A stretch of DNA of 64,000 nt from Rhodanobacter sp. L36 (GCF_009765755.1 NZ_LMUV01000002.1:331683-395682), one strand, 5' to 3'. Positions 8,692 to 18,840 are shown, counted from the stretch's first letter. Notes: generated by a model from the sequence alone, not told the origin. Made by a program: numbers and translations.

Positions 8692-9387
8692 GTGGCGCAA
8701 CTCAAATATCAGCTTCAACAGGCCTTCGAACGTTCACAGGCACCTTTGGGCTTCGCACCCGACCCTGCTTCGATGGAACGTTTTCTGGCGCTCTGCCACC
8801 GCCGGCGCTATCCGGGCAAGACCGCGATCATCCGCCCGGGCGATCCCGCCAATACGCTTTATTACGTAATCGACGGTTCGCTCGCGGTCTGCACCGAAGA
8901 CGAGCAAGGTCGCGAGCTCATCCTCGCCTACATCAGCCGCGGGCAGTTCATCGGCGAGATGGGTCTGTTTGTCGAACAGGCGCAGCGCGAATCGATGGTG
9001 CGCACGCGCACGCCTTGCGAAATGGCCGAGGTCAGCTACGAGCGCCTGTTCCAGTTGATGGAAGGACCGCTGCGCGAGGAGTGCCCGAAAATCCTCTTCT
9101 CGATCGGCGCGCAGCTCACCAACCGTCTGCTGCGCACATCGCGCCAGGTCAGCCGCATGGCCTTCATGGATGTGACGAACCGCATTTCGCGCACGTTGCT
9201 GGACCTTTGCCAGGAACCCGATTCGATGACGCATCCGGACGGCACGCAGATTCGCATCTCGCGCCAGGAAGTCAGCCGCATCGTAGGCTGCTCGCGCGAG
9301 ATGGTTGGTCGCGTGCTCAAGCAACTCGAAGAGCAGCGCATGATCGACGTCTCGGGCAAGACCATCGTGGTTCGCGGCACGCGCTAA
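8692..9387 (+). CDS. clp: CRP-family global regulator Clp
   Basis: Clp is a CRP/FNR-family transcription factor of 231 residues. An N-terminal cyclic-nucleotide-binding beta-barrel (about residues 25-125) contains PGDPANTLYYVIDGSLAV and GQFIGEMGLF. A dimer helix follows, then a C-terminal winged helix with ISRQEVSRIVGCSREMVGRVLK (about 189-210). The start is GTG with GGGAG upstream. Gene order and length match Xanthomonas Clp, which responds to cyclic di-GMP. A glutamate near residue 100 lines up with the residue implicated there (alignment by eye). Its 3' end overlaps the converging MarR-GNAT gene by 4 bases. Confidence 0.93.
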   Translation: MAQLKYQLQQAFERSQAPLGFAPDPASMERFLALCHRRRYPGKTAIIRPGDPANTLYYVIDGSLAVCTEDEQGRELILAYISRGQFIGEMGLFVEQAQRESMVRTRTPCEMAEVSYERLFQLMEGPLREECPKILFSIGAQLTNRLLRTSRQVSRMAFMDVTNRISRTLLDLCQEPDSMTHPDGTQIRISRQEVSRIVGCSREMVGRVLKQLEEQRMIDVSGKTIVVRGTR

Positions 9388-10379
9388 GCCTTTCCCGCTA
9401 TCCGTTTGCGCGGCTTTGCTGCCGATTTTTTCGGCGGCGCATAAATCATGTACACGTCCGCACGCGCGTAATGCGAGTCCGGACGATTGGCCGATTGCAG
9501 AACGAATCCCGCGCGTTGATACATGTGCAGCGCGGGCTTGAGTTTCTTGCTGGACTCGAGAAAAAGCATCGTGCCCTTGCCCCGACGAAATTCGTCGATG
9601 GCCGCGTCCAGTAATTGCCTGCCTGCGCCCAGTCCGCGAAATGATTCGTCCACCGCCATCTTGGTGAGTTCGTACACGCCGGGCGCGTCGCGCAACAAGG
9701 CACACGTGCCGATCACCTCATCGCCCAGCATGGCGAAGAAAACCGCGCCGCCAGGCTTCAGCACGAATTCCTCCGGATGGCGCAACACTTTTTCGTCGAT
9801 CGGCTCGATGACGAAATACTTCCTGAGCCATGCCGCGTTCAATGCGTGGAAATGTTCGCGCAGCTCTGTGCGAAAAGGCACGATGACGACTTTCGATGCT
9901 GCCAGTGCGGCATGTCGATTCAAGATATTCGGAACAATGGGTTGCTCGTCCAGCGCGCGTTCGCACGCTTCGATGGCCGCAAGCAGCTGCGTGCCTTCCG
10001 CACCGAGCGAATCCTTCACGCCTTGTCGAATAGCCGCCCAAACGATTCCGAGCTCGGCCAGCGCGCGACTTCCCTTGGTGGTCAAGGTCAACAGGCTGCG
10101 TCGTCCGTCGGCAGCATCGCCTTGACGTTTGGCCATGCCGGCACGCACCAGCTTGTCGGTCAGCTGGCTGACTGCAGAATGGGTCTGCCCGATGGCGGCG
10201 GCGACGTCGTTCACCGTTGCCGGGCCCTGTTCCCAGAGAAAACGCATGACCGGAAACCAGCGTGACTCGATTCGCGCGCCGGCGTTGCGATACACCTCGT
10301 CGCCGGCGTTGTAGAAGCGATCGCTGAGCGACTTCAGGCGACTTGCCAGCGCTAGTTCGGTGAGAGATGACAAATACAT
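9384..10379 (-). CDS. MarR-type regulator fused to GNAT acetyltransferase
   Basis: The product has 331 residues and two domains. The first 150 form a MarR winged helix (VNDVAAAIGQTHSAVSQLTDKLVRAG recognition region, then the DGRRSLLTLTTKG wing). Residues 165-315 form a GNAT fold with MAVDESFRGLGAGRQLLDAAI as the acetyl-CoA binding loop and ALHMYQRAGF near the end. Such bifunctional proteins are known in proteobacteria, but the acetyl acceptor is not known here. The tail is lysine- and arginine-rich. It converges on clp with a 4-base overlap. Confidence 0.85.
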   Translation of the reverse strand: MYLSSLTELALASRLKSLSDRFYNAGDEVYRNAGARIESRWFPVMRFLWEQGPATVNDVAAAIGQTHSAVSQLTDKLVRAGMAKRQGDAADGRRSLLTLTTKGSRALAELGIVWAAIRQGVKDSLGAEGTQLLAAIEACERALDEQPIVPNILNRHAALAASKVVIVPFRTELREHFHALNAAWLRKYFVIEPIDEKVLRHPEEFVLKPGGAVFFAMLGDEVIGTCALLRDAPGVYELTKMAVDESFRGLGAGRQLLDAAIDEFRRGKGTMLFLESSKKLKPALHMYQRAGFVLQSANRPDSHYARADVYMIYAPPKKSAAKPRKRIAGKA

Positions 10380-10476
10380 GATCGTGCTTTGAAAATTATG
10401 TAAGCACTAACATAACCAGCTCATGCAACTCTGTGCAAGTCGTTTCGACAAAATCGGACACGTCACGAACTGCAGC

Positions 10477-11181
10477 TCAGAACCATTCCACGCGTGTCAC
10501 GCTTCGCCCCAGCGCACGCTCGATTTTCTTGCAAAGCTTGGGCGTGGCGTTGACCAGTACGGCCTCGTCGGCGCCTTTCAGCATCGCCGCGTCGTTTATC
10601 GAATCACCGTAGGCGACTTGCCACGCAGTGACACCGTATGCGGACAATTGCGCTGTCTTGCGCCGCCCGACGTTGTGCCATTTCATCCGCATGCCCAGCC
10701 CGCTCGGCCGAAGCTGCGAGGCCAATAGTTCCAGCTCGCCCAATCCAAGCTCGTGCAAAATGCCGCTGACCAGTGCATGTTCGCAACCTGTCACCACGAT
10801 CACCCGATCACCCGCCGCCTGGTGACGACGCAATGCCTGCAGACCATCGCGACAGAACTGTCGCGGCTTGCGCGCCAACGCCGCAGCAAAGCTTTGCGCA
10901 GCGGCGTCATAACGCTTCTGCCCCACGCCGAGCAGCGCAATGTGCACCAGGCTCAACGTCGGCAGCCACCTTGAAAACGGCCATCGCAAAAGCAGCCATG
11001 GCAGCGAGAGAAAGGCCAGCAACTTGCGCAGCAACGAGCGGCGATAGCGTTCGCGCATGAACAGATAGAACGAATCACCGTGGATCAGCACGCCATCGAA
11101 ATCGAACAACACCACGCGCGGCGCAGCGATTGCGTCGCCCCATACGCCCGGCGATGTCTTCTCTTCCAATGCGTCAGTCAC
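10477..11181 (-). CDS. HAD-superfamily (subclass IB-like) phosphatase
   Basis: The product is a 234-residue haloacid-dehalogenase-type hydrolase. Motif I is [16 protein letters not shown] with the nucleophilic aspartate, motif II is IVVTG and motif IV is [12 protein letters not shown] cap segment contains a hydrophobic stretch around residues 50-70, as in IB members that resemble SerB. The start GTG overlaps the trpC stop (GTGA), so it is translated as the last gene of trpG-trpD-trpC. Its place there could point to a role around serine, indole or phosphoribosyl intermediates, but no substrate can be read from the sequence. Confidence 0.75.
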   Translation of the reverse strand: MTDALEEKTSPGVWGDAIAAPRVVLFDFDGVLIHGDSFYLFMRERYRRSLLRKLLAFLSLPWLLLRWPFSRWLPTLSLVHIALLGVGQKRYDAAAQSFAAALARKPRQFCRDGLQALRRHQAAGDRVIVVTGCEHALVSGILHELGLGELELLASQLRPSGLGMRMKWHNVGRRKTAQLSAYGVTAWQVAYGDSINDAAMLKGADEAVLVNATPKLCKKIERALGRSVTRVEWF

Positions 11182-11972
11182 GGCGTGCCAAACAATCGCC
11201 GCAATTCGCTGCCCGGATCCTCGGCGCGCATGAACGCCTCGCCCACCAGGAAGGCCTGAATGCCGCCTTCGCGCAGAAGCTGCACATCTTCCAGCGTGTG
11301 GATACCCGACTCGGCCACCAGCACGCGGTCGTATTCGATCATCGACTGCAATGACAGCGAAGTTTCCAGCGATGTCTCGAAGCTGCGCAGGTTGCGGTTG
11401 TTGACGCCGATCAATGGCACCGGCAGCGCCATCGCGCGCTCCATTTCTTCTTCGTCATGCACTTCGCACAACACATCAAGATCGAGTTCGGCGGCGAGCA
11501 GCGACAATTGCATCAGTACGTCGTCATCCAGCGCAGCGACGATCAGCAGCACGCAGTCGGCACCGATCGCGCGCGCTTCGTGCACCTGGTACGGATCGAT
11601 GATGAAATCCTTGCGCAGCAGCGGCAATGAACACGCAGCGCGCGCCTGCTGCAGAAACGCTTCGCTGCCCTGGAAAAAATCGCTGTCGGTCAGCACCGAA
11701 AGACAGGCCGCGCCACCGGCTTCGTAACTGCGGGCGATCGCGACCGGATCGAAATTCGGCCGGATCACGCCCTTGCTCGGACTGGCCTTTTTCACCTCGG
11801 CGATCACCGCCGGCAACCCCGCGGCGATCTTCGATTCGATCGCCGCGGCAAAACCACGCGTGTCGGGCAGATCGGCGATGCGTGCGGTGAGCTCGGTCAG
11901 CGGAAGCTTGGTCCGGCGTTCGGCAATCTCTTCCGCCTTGCGGGCAAGAATGCGATTGAGGATGTCGGTCAT
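11178..11972 (-). CDS. trpC: Indole-3-glycerol-phosphate synthase
   Basis: TrpC closes the indole ring in tryptophan synthesis, converting CdRP to indole-3-glycerol phosphate. The product is a 264-residue TIM barrel. Signatures are [13 protein letters not shown] at the start, [18 protein letters not shown] with the catalytic lysine, [39 protein letters not shown] and LVAESGIHT. It is monofunctional, with no TrpF fusion. The start at 11972 matches the family N-terminus better than upstream codons. It lies 76 bases downstream of trpD. Confidence 0.97.
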   Translation of the reverse strand: MTDILNRILARKAEEIAERRTKLPLTELTARIADLPDTRGFAAAIESKIAAGLPAVIAEVKKASPSKGVIRPNFDPVAIARSYEAGGAACLSVLTDSDFFQGSEAFLQQARAACSLPLLRKDFIIDPYQVHEARAIGADCVLLIVAALDDDVLMQLSLLAAELDLDVLCEVHDEEEMERAMALPVPLIGVNNRNLRSFETSLETSLSLQSMIEYDRVLVAESGIHTLEDVQLLREGGIQAFLVGEAFMRAEDPGSELRRLFGTP

Positions 11973-12048
11973 GGGGCGTCGATGTTCGTGGGGATGAGGC
12001 GATGATGACGGACTCCGCATCGGCGCTCAACCATCCTCACGACATAGT

Positions 12049-13101
12049 TCAGCCGGTTTTGGCGAGCCGTCGCGTGGTCGCCACGAAGGCCTGCATTTTC
12101 GCCTGCGCCGCGCCGCTCGCAATCGTCGCTCGCGCGCGTTCGATGCCGCCGTCGATGGAGTCGACCAGATCGGCCGCGTAGAGTGCAGCACCTGCGTTGA
12201 GGCAGACAATCTCATGGGGTACGCAGGGCTTGCCGGCGAGCGCATCGAGCAGCATGGCTTTCGATTCGTCCACGTTGTCCACGCGCAGGTTGCGGCTTGA
12301 TGCCATCGCCAAACCGAACTGCTCCGGTTCCACCTCGTACTCGCGCACGATGCCATCGCGAAGTTCGCCGACCAGCGTGGTCGCGCCGAGCGACATCTCG
12401 TCCATGCCGTCGCGCCCCCAGACCACCAGCGCGTGTTTCGCGCCCAGCGCTTGCAGCACGCGCACCTGGATGCCGACGAGATCGGGATGGAACACGCCCA
12501 TCAGAACGTTCGGCGCATCGGCCGGGTTGGTCAGCGGGCCCAGAATGTTGAACAGCGTGCGCACGCCCATTTCCTTGCGCACCGGCGCCACCACTTTCAT
12601 CGCCGGATGATGGTTCGGCGCAAACATGAAACCGATGCCCGTTTCCGCCATGCACGCAGCAACCTGCGCCGGCGCCAGGTCGATCGATGCGCCAAGCGCT
12701 TCCAGCACATCGGCGCTGCCGGATTTCGATGACACGCTGCGACCGCCGTGCTTGGCAACGCGTGCACCGGCCGCTGCCGCCACGAACATCGACGCGGTGG
12801 AAATATTGAAACTCGACGCGCCATCACCGCCGGTGCCGACGATGTCCAGCAAGTGCCGGTTGTCGCCGTCGATGTGCGGCACCTTGGCCGACAGCTCGCG
12901 CATCACACGCGCCGCGCCGGTGATCTCGCCGATGGTTTCCTTTTTCACGCGCAGGCCGGTGATGATCGCCGCTGTCATCAGCGGGCTGACTTGGCCGTGC
13001 ATGATCTGGCGCATCAACGCGATCATCTCGTCGTGGAAAATCTCGCGGTGTTCGATCGTTCGCTGCAGCGCTTCCTGCGGCGTGATCGTGATACCGCTCA
13101 T
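12049..13101 (-). CDS. trpD: Anthranilate phosphoribosyltransferase
   Basis: TrpD transfers phosphoribose from PRPP to anthranilate. The 350-residue product shows the PRPP loop [25 protein letters not shown], the [21 protein letters not shown] motif, [30 protein letters not shown] and the helical N-terminal domain. It overlaps trpG by 4 bases (ATGA) and precedes trpC. Confidence 0.97.
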   Translation of the reverse strand: MSGITITPQEALQRTIEHREIFHDEMIALMRQIMHGQVSPLMTAAIITGLRVKKETIGEITGAARVMRELSAKVPHIDGDNRHLLDIVGTGGDGASSFNISTASMFVAAAAGARVAKHGGRSVSSKSGSADVLEALGASIDLAPAQVAACMAETGIGFMFAPNHHPAMKVVAPVRKEMGVRTLFNILGPLTNPADAPNVLMGVFHPDLVGIQVRVLQALGAKHALVVWGRDGMDEMSLGATTLVGELRDGIVREYEVEPEQFGLAMASSRNLRVDNVDESKAMLLDALAGKPCVPHEIVCLNAGAALYAADLVDSIDGGIERARATIASGAAQAKMQAFVATTRRLAKTG

Positions 13102-13694
13102 GCCGCGAGCCGCAGCGGTTGACCAAGAAAATTGCGCAGCAGGTCGTGGCCGTGCTGAGTCAGGATCGACTCGGGGTGAAACTGCACACCTTCAACCGGC
13201 AGCGTGCGATGACGCAAACCCATGATCTCGTCGATCGAGCCGTCTGCGTTTTCGGTCCACGCAGTGACCTCGAGACAATCCGGCAGCGAACCTTGCTCAA
13301 CCACCAGCGAGTGATAACGCGTGGCCTCGAATGGATTGGGGAGCCCGGAAAATACACCGAGCCCGCGATGGCGCACCGGCGATGTCTTGCCGTGCATGAT
13401 CTGCTTGGCGCGAATGACCTTGCCGCCGAATGCCTGGCCGATCGCCTGATGCCCGAGACACACACCGAACACCGGAATCTCGCCGCCCAGTTCGCGCAAT
13501 ACATCCAGCGACACGCCCGCATCATCCGGCGTACCCGGCCCCGGCGAAATCATGATGTGCGACGGCTTCAGCGCGCGGATGCCGCCAACGTCCAGCGCAT
13601 CATTACGCACCACTTTCACTTCCTGCCCCAGCTCGCCCAGATACTGCACGAGATTGAAGGTGAAGCTGTCGTAGTTGTCGATCATCAAAAGCAT
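13098..13694 (-). CDS. trpG: Anthranilate synthase component II (glutamine amidotransferase)
   Basis: TrpG supplies ammonia from glutamine to TrpE. The 198-residue class I amidotransferase has the oxyanion strand [12 protein letters not shown], nucleophile Cys79 in [16 protein letters not shown] and the His-Glu pair in VQFHPES. In some bacteria such a subunit also serves PabB in folate synthesis. It is first in trpG-trpD-trpC-HAD. Its partner trpE lies separately at 38.2-39.6 kb. Confidence 0.96.
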   Translation of the reverse strand: MLLMIDNYDSFTFNLVQYLGELGQEVKVVRNDALDVGGIRALKPSHIMISPGPGTPDDAGVSLDVLRELGGEIPVFGVCLGHQAIGQAFGGKVIRAKQIMHGKTSPVRHRGLGVFSGLPNPFEATRYHSLVVEQGSLPDCLEVTAWTENADGSIDEIMGLRHRTLPVEGVQFHPESILTQHGHDLLRNFLGQPLRLAA

Positions 13695-13740
13695 GACGGG
13701 CCTTGCGGAAAGGCGACATGAAGCGCGCCGCGGGTTTCAC

Positions 13741-13770
13741 ATTATAGCCTTCCATTTACCCGCGAGTCGG
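13741..13770 (-). promoter_or_regulatory. Promoter of trpGDC
   Basis: On the minus strand there is a perfect TATAAT (13741-13746) with CCGACT (13765-13770) 18 bases upstream as a weak -35. Transcription would begin near 13734, only about 40 bases before trpG, so there is no room for a leader-peptide attenuator. Confidence 0.55.
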
Positions 13771-13809
13771 CGGCTCATGACGACCAGCGACCCTGGATCT
13801 GTTACCCGA

Positions 13810-15414
13810 TCAATCCACGGAAATGCCCGCGTCACGCAAGCGCTGACGCAAATGATTGAGCTTGCTGCCATAAAGCGCGCTGCGCGCCGTGTCGCTGCGC
13901 AATGGTTGCCGTACCTGCGCCGCGCTGGGCGAGCTGAGCACCGCGCGCGTCGTCTGGTGAAAATCGAGACACGCGGCATCGAACGGCAGGTCGCAGAAAT
14001 CCAGCAATTGGCGCGTCATGCTTTCCGGCTCGGCCACCAGCGACTCGTATGGAAGATCGAACACACGACCCGGAAATTTCTCCAGCCAGAAACGCGTCAG
14101 GTGCAAAAAGTCGATGCAGTAATCCGCCATCTCGTCGAGGTCGCAGGTGAAGCCGACTTTTTCGGTGAAGCATTGGCGATAGCACGCCAGACATGTTTCC
14201 AGCGGATCGCGCCGTACGATCACCACGCGCGCCGCAGGCAACATCGCCAACGCCGCGCCCACCAGATACCAGGTCACCAGGCTTTTGTCGGTGAAGCGCG
14301 GCTTGCTCCTGCGCCAGCTCGCGGTACGCGCGAGGTATTCGCGGCCGAGACGCTGCCAGTCCTGCGATGTCGCGTCCGGCGCCCACAACGGAAACGCCGA
14401 ATGACGACGATGCGTTTCCGCATCGACCACCTGCGACATGTCCTTGATCTCGTTCGCGCCCTCGACCTCGGAATGCGAAGCGAGGATGTGTTCGACCAGC
14501 GTCGAACCGGAACGCGGAATACTGACGATGAAGATGACTTCGCGACCGAGATCGGAATCAATCGGCTGCGGCATGTCGTTCGCAAAGATGCGCTGAATCG
14601 CCTCGACGCGCCGATGCTCTCCTGCGGCGTCCCACTTCACCCGCTTGCGCCGCGATGTATTCGCGACCTGAAACATGTCGAAGGCCTGCGCATAATCGGG
14701 CTGATCTTCCAGCGCCTTGGCCAGGGTAAAGCCGAGCAACTCGCGATCACGATCGGGCATGTTCGGCCGCGCGAGCGCTTGGCGCAGTGACGCCTCATCG
14801 GCGGCGTCGAAGCGCACCGTATTGAGGTTCGACAAACCGAACCATCCTTCGGCGTTGCCCGGATCGACTTTCAGCATGCTGCGGAATCCGTTCACCGCGG
14901 CATCGATCCGGCCGAGGCTCGCATGTGCGCGGGCCAGCGAAAGCATCGCGGGAATGTAGTTGGGCACGAGTTCGAGCGCGCGCCGTAGCGCGACGATGGA
15001 TTCTTCCGTCTGCGTCTGTCGCCACAGCGCCTCACCGAGATTGAACCAGGCCGAACCGGAGTCCGGCGCAAGTTTGCAGGCATGGCGCATTTGCATGAGT
15101 GCTTCTTCGATCTCGCCACGTTCGTGCAACGCAATGCCGAGCCCGATGCGCAAATCCGAGTCGTCCGGCCACACCGGCAACACGCGACGAAAACAGTCGA
15201 TCGCCTTGGCGTGATCGCCACGCCGCTGCGCGGCCGTGCCCAGCATGCGCGTCGCCTCCGCATCGTTCGGTGCCGCTGCCAGCACCTGCAGGATCAATCG
15301 TTCGGCGACATCGAACTGTCGCTGCGCCCATGCCTGTCGCGCGCGCGCCAACATGTCGGCAGCGTGCGGCGAAAGCGGCGATCGAATCGGACCCTGCATC
15401 GATGAAAACTCCAT
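13810..15414 (-). CDS. TPR-containing sulfotransferase family protein
   Basis: The product has 534 residues. The N-terminal half (about 20-270) is a tetratricopeptide superhelix, seen as repeated A..LG.A...GE..EA...R.A patterns. The C-terminal half is a PAPS-dependent sulfotransferase fold: the 5'-phosphosulfate loop VSIPRSGSTLVEHIL, the 3'-phosphate motif VIVRRDPLETCLACYRQ and a later YESLVAEPE segment. No signal peptide is seen. This architecture is common in proteobacteria; the acceptor could be a protein, lipid or polysaccharide and is not known. An alternative start at 15399 has GGAG at good spacing. Confidence 0.85.
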   Translation of the reverse strand: MEFSSMQGPIRSPLSPHAADMLARARQAWAQRQFDVAERLILQVLAAAPNDAEATRMLGTAAQRRGDHAKAIDCFRRVLPVWPDDSDLRIGLGIALHERGEIEEALMQMRHACKLAPDSGSAWFNLGEALWRQTQTEESIVALRRALELVPNYIPAMLSLARAHASLGRIDAAVNGFRSMLKVDPGNAEGWFGLSNLNTVRFDAADEASLRQALARPNMPDRDRELLGFTLAKALEDQPDYAQAFDMFQVANTSRRKRVKWDAAGEHRRVEAIQRIFANDMPQPIDSDLGREVIFIVSIPRSGSTLVEHILASHSEVEGANEIKDMSQVVDAETHRRHSAFPLWAPDATSQDWQRLGREYLARTASWRRSKPRFTDKSLVTWYLVGAALAMLPAARVVIVRRDPLETCLACYRQCFTEKVGFTCDLDEMADYCIDFLHLTRFWLEKFPGRVFDLPYESLVAEPESMTRQLLDFCDLPFDAACLDFHQTTRAVLSSPSAAQVRQPLRSDTARSALYGSKLNHLRQRLRDAGISVD

Positions 15415-15529
15415 GGGGTTTCAACGAGGGAGGCTACACAAGTCATGTAGTCGCTGCAAAAAATCGTTGGAACGATTTGACATCGCGCGAGCGATAGCCC
15501 GAAGGGCGACTGCCAAGGATGGCGGTCGC

Positions 15530-15560
15530 AAAAAAAGACGCCGGGCACGCGCCCGGCGTC
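15530..15560 (-). terminator. Rho-independent terminator of the Oar-like receptor gene
   Basis: On the minus strand a 10-bp GC-rich stem GACGCCGGGC/GCCCGGCGTC with a 4-base loop is followed by seven T residues, 20 bases after the receptor stop codon. Confidence 0.88.
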
Positions 15561-15579
15561 CGTTGGTTCGCCGCAGCGA

Positions 15580-18500
15580 TCAAAAATCGTACGCGACGGA
15601 CAACCTTCCATAGCGCGGTGACCGGGTGTTCTCGACCCTTCCGAAGTCGACATTCGGACTGCTGGTGGTGCCGAACGAGTCGTTGTAGAAAATCGGTGTC
15701 TGCTGGTTGAACAGATTGAACACCGCGAAATTGAAGTCAAGCTTGTGCTGCGCCCAACCCGGTTTGTAATCCAGGCTCACACCGACATCGTGCGTCCAGG
15801 GTGTAAAGCCCTGCGAACCCGGCGGTACCGGTTTTCCACCGCACCAGAAATAAGTGTGCGAACCGTTCAACGCCACCTGAGTCGGCCCGTACGCACCGCG
15901 ACACAGTTTCGGCGTGCCCGAGGTGATGTACAGGTTCGCGCCGACCGTCAGGTCCGGCGTGAGCGCATAGGCACCGAATATCTTGAACTGGTGCTGGCGA
16001 CTGTTTGGCAGGATGCCGCTGGAATACTCCATGCGCTCCGGGAAATCCCACGCGGTGGTGATCGACTCGTACGATCCACCTTGCTGCGAATACGTGCTCA
16101 CCGGGCCTTCGTCATTGCCCCACGTACGTGAGAACACGTAGTCGAACTTGCCGAACCACTTGCCGTCCCAGGCATGTTCCAGCGACAGATCCAGCGAGTA
16201 GTACTTGCGTTCCGGTCCCTTGACGAAACCCTGATCTTGCCTGGTGAACTTGACGGGCACCAAGGAACCATCCGGTGCTTTCATCAGGATGTCGTTGGTC
16301 ACGCCAGGATTGATCAAGACCAGGCTTTGGGCGTACATAGTGCAGTCGGCCGGCGTCATCCACGCGTAGCCCTGCCTTACGCCCGCGGCGCACTCCTGCT
16401 GCTCATCATCGTAGTCGTCGATGATGCGATTCATGCGCTGATAGGTGCCGGTGGCGCCGAACACCCACGACGTACCCAGCATCTGGAATTGCTGCTGCAT
16501 GCCCAGCACGTAGTTGTCCGAGAACTCGGCCTTAATGTTCTGCGCGGCCGAAATGCGCGGATCTTTCTCCTGACCATATTCGCTGTCGACGGATACGCCG
16601 GTCGACGGATTCTGCGGCAGCGGCGTGAATCCGATCGGCACACCCGTATTCGGATCGATGCCGGTGTAGGTTCCGTACTGACCGGCATTGATCACCGGTG
16701 CGGCGATGGACAACGCCACGTTATCCGGCAGCGCCAGGTAGTAGCGACCTGCATTGCCGAACACCTTCAGCGTGGAATCACCATGCACGTCCCAGCTGAA
16801 GCCCAGGCGAGGCGCCCACTGAGGTTTGGTCTCGCGGATATACGGCACGCCCGAGCCGTCGTAGTTGGTGAACTGGTCGTTGCGCAGGCCGATGTTCAGC
16901 AGCAGGGTCGGCGTGATCTGCCAGTTATCCTCGATGTACTGCGCACGCTGAGCCACATGGACCGAGGCGACGCTGAGGTCGACGTGCTTCGACACGTAAT
17001 AGCATTTCACGTTGCCGGCGGCGTCTGGCGGACCGCATTGGTTCGACGGAGCTGCATACGGTGGAACCGCGGGGTCGACGCCGAAAGACGGTACGCCCGG
17101 AGCATTTTCCCCGTAGATCCATTCATAGCCCGGGCCAGGGTTCTGCGAACCATCATCCAGATCGTAGGAGTTGATGTTGTCGATACCGAACGAGATATCG
17201 TGGTCACCCAGTTTCCAGTCGAGACTCAGGCGGTAGTTGCTGATCGACTCGGCATGCTTGGGGTCGGAAATTTCCGATGAGCGTTGCGAATTCTCGATGC
17301 CACCCGGCGGTACAAACGCCGGATCCTGCTGCGACGCGCTGGAGATATGCGGCAAACTCGGATCGTAGCCCGCATAGGTCGGCTGCTGCGATTGATACTC
17401 GCCGTGCATTTTTCCGAACATCGCGTTGAGCGTCAGGCTGTCAGTGAGATACGAGGTGTAGTTGACCGTCCACATGTTGAAGACGTTCTTGTACGTCGGA
17501 TCCTGCGTGGCCTCGTTATCGCGTTGCAACGTGTTGTAGTCGAAGCCGTAGGAATTCGTCCAGGTCTTGTACGCGTTCCTCAAACCGGTCACCGTCAGGG
17601 TGTTGCTGTCGTTGATGTTCCAGTTCAACTTGCCATAGAGCTTTGGCGCGTGAATGGTCGTCAGGTTGGTCGTGCCGCCGGCGCCGGCGAACTCATCGGT
17701 TGATCTGGAATCGGTGTCGTCCTGTTCGGCGCTGATGAAGAGAAACAGCTTGTCCTTGATGATCGGAAAGCTCATGTAAGCGTCGTATATTTTCTCGGTG
17801 CCCTTGTCCCGATTGCGATAAAGCGCAATGTCGCCAGGCTGGCCGCCCGGTTCTGTGTACAGCGGATTGGCGTAGTAGTAATTGACCGGATTGGACTGCA
17901 GGCTCGCCGGCTGCCACAACACGCGCGCACCAAAATGCACGTCGTTGTCGCCGCTCTTGCCGATCTGGTTGATCACGCCGCCGATGGAACGTCCGTACTG
18001 CGCGCCATAGCCGCTGGTGAACGTCTGCTGTTGCTCAATGGCGCCATACGGCAGCGTGACGCCGCCCATGCTGTTGAGCGCCTCGGTGACGTTCATACCG
18101 TCGACGTAGTACGCGTTCTCGGCCGCCGACGCACCGCCGAACACATTGATCGGCGTACCTAGCGGGCCGCTGCCCAATTGCGGCGAGGCCATGCCCACGC
18201 CCGGCGCCAGCATGGCGATGTCCTCCGCCGTGCGCGCCAGCGGCAGCTGCTGCAATTGCTTGGCGGTGATCGTCGTTACCTGATTGGTCGTGGTCACGTC
18301 GATCGGCGGAATCGCATTGGCCGACACGTTGACCGCATTGAGATTCTGCGCATTGACGGTGCTAGCGCCATTGGCAAAGTCGACCGACACGGCACCGGCC
18401 GCGACCGGGCTGACATCGCTGCGACTCTGCACAACCTGCCCGTCCCGCAGCAGCGATACCGTATACGTGCCGACTGGAAGCGTGATCGAAAACTTGCCTG

Positions 18501-18714
18501 TCGATCCAACTGGCACGGTGCGATTGAAACCGGAGCCACCCGTCACCTGGATCGCTTCATTGGCCGCCGCCGGCACCGTGCCATAGATGGTTCCAGTAGT
18601 CGCCTGCGACCACGCAGCACCGGCAAAACCCATGGTGACGGAGCCGATCGCAAGCGCCAGTGCCTTGCGCTGATAGTTTTTGTTTCGCGACGCGCGTGAT
18701 TCTTGATTCTTCAT
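15580..18714 (-). CDS. Oar-like TonB-dependent receptor with carboxypeptidase-regulatory-like domain
   Basis: This is an outer-membrane receptor of 1044 residues. A signal peptide (ALALAIGSVTMGFAGAAWSQ) is followed by an immunoglobulin-like carboxypeptidase-regulatory domain at about residues 38-110 (GTIYGTVPAAANEAIQVTG). The plug holds LPLARTAEDIAMLAPGVG and AYYVDGMNVTEALNSMGG, and a very large barrel ends RYGRLSVAYDF. The start at 18714 is supported by GGGGTGT upstream. Oar/OmpA-related receptors of this group import peptides or large oligomers in several bacteria. It lies 126 bases downstream of the D-amino-acid-type oxidoreductase gene on the same strand, so it may be the outer-membrane port of the muropeptide locus (inference). 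Confidence 0.88.
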   Translation of the reverse strand: MKNQESRASRNKNYQRKALALAIGSVTMGFAGAAWSQATTGTIYGTVPAAANEAIQVTGGSGFNRTVPVGSTGKFSITLPVGTYTVSLLRDGQVVQSRSDVSPVAAGAVSVDFANGASTVNAQNLNAVNVSANAIPPIDVTTTNQVTTITAKQLQQLPLARTAEDIAMLAPGVGMASPQLGSGPLGTPINVFGGASAAENAYYVDGMNVTEALNSMGGVTLPYGAIEQQQTFTSGYGAQYGRSIGGVINQIGKSGDNDVHFGARVLWQPASLQSNPVNYYYANPLYTEPGGQPGDIALYRNRDKGTEKIYDAYMSFPIIKDKLFLFISAEQDDTDSRSTDEFAGAGGTTNLTTIHAPKLYGKLNWNINDSNTLTVTGLRNAYKTWTNSYGFDYNTLQRDNEATQDPTYKNVFNMWTVNYTSYLTDSLTLNAMFGKMHGEYQSQQPTYAGYDPSLPHISSASQQDPAFVPPGGIENSQRSSEISDPKHAESISNYRLSLDWKLGDHDISFGIDNINSYDLDDGSQNPGPGYEWIYGENAPGVPSFGVDPAVPPYAAPSNQCGPPDAAGNVKCYYVSKHVDLSVASVHVAQRAQYIEDNWQITPTLLLNIGLRNDQFTNYDGSGVPYIRETKPQWAPRLGFSWDVHGDSTLKVFGNAGRYYLALPDNVALSIAAPVINAGQYGTYTGIDPNTGVPIGFTPLPQNPSTGVSVDSEYGQEKDPRISAAQNIKAEFSDNYVLGMQQQFQMLGTSWVFGATGTYQRMNRIIDDYDDEQQECAAGVRQGYAWMTPADCTMYAQSLVLINPGVTNDILMKAPDGSLVPVKFTRQDQGFVKGPERKYYSLDLSLEHAWDGKWFGKFDYVFSRTWGNDEGPVSTYSQQGGSYESITTAWDFPERMEYSSGILPNSRQHQFKIFGAYALTPDLTVGANLYITSGTPKLCRGAYGPTQVALNGSHTYFWCGGKPVPPGSQGFTPWTHDVGVSLDYKPGWAQHKLDFNFAVFNLFNQQTPIFYNDSFGTTSSPNVDFGRVENTRSPRYGRLSVAYDF

Positions 18715-18840
18715 TGACGTACACCCCGTTCGATCAATGGCCATTGCCAGTTAATGAATTCCCCAACAGACAAACATGAAGTCAACTTCGGTAATGCGTG
18801 CGCGGATTGCTGGCGATCAGCAAACCGATTCGGGTTCGTT

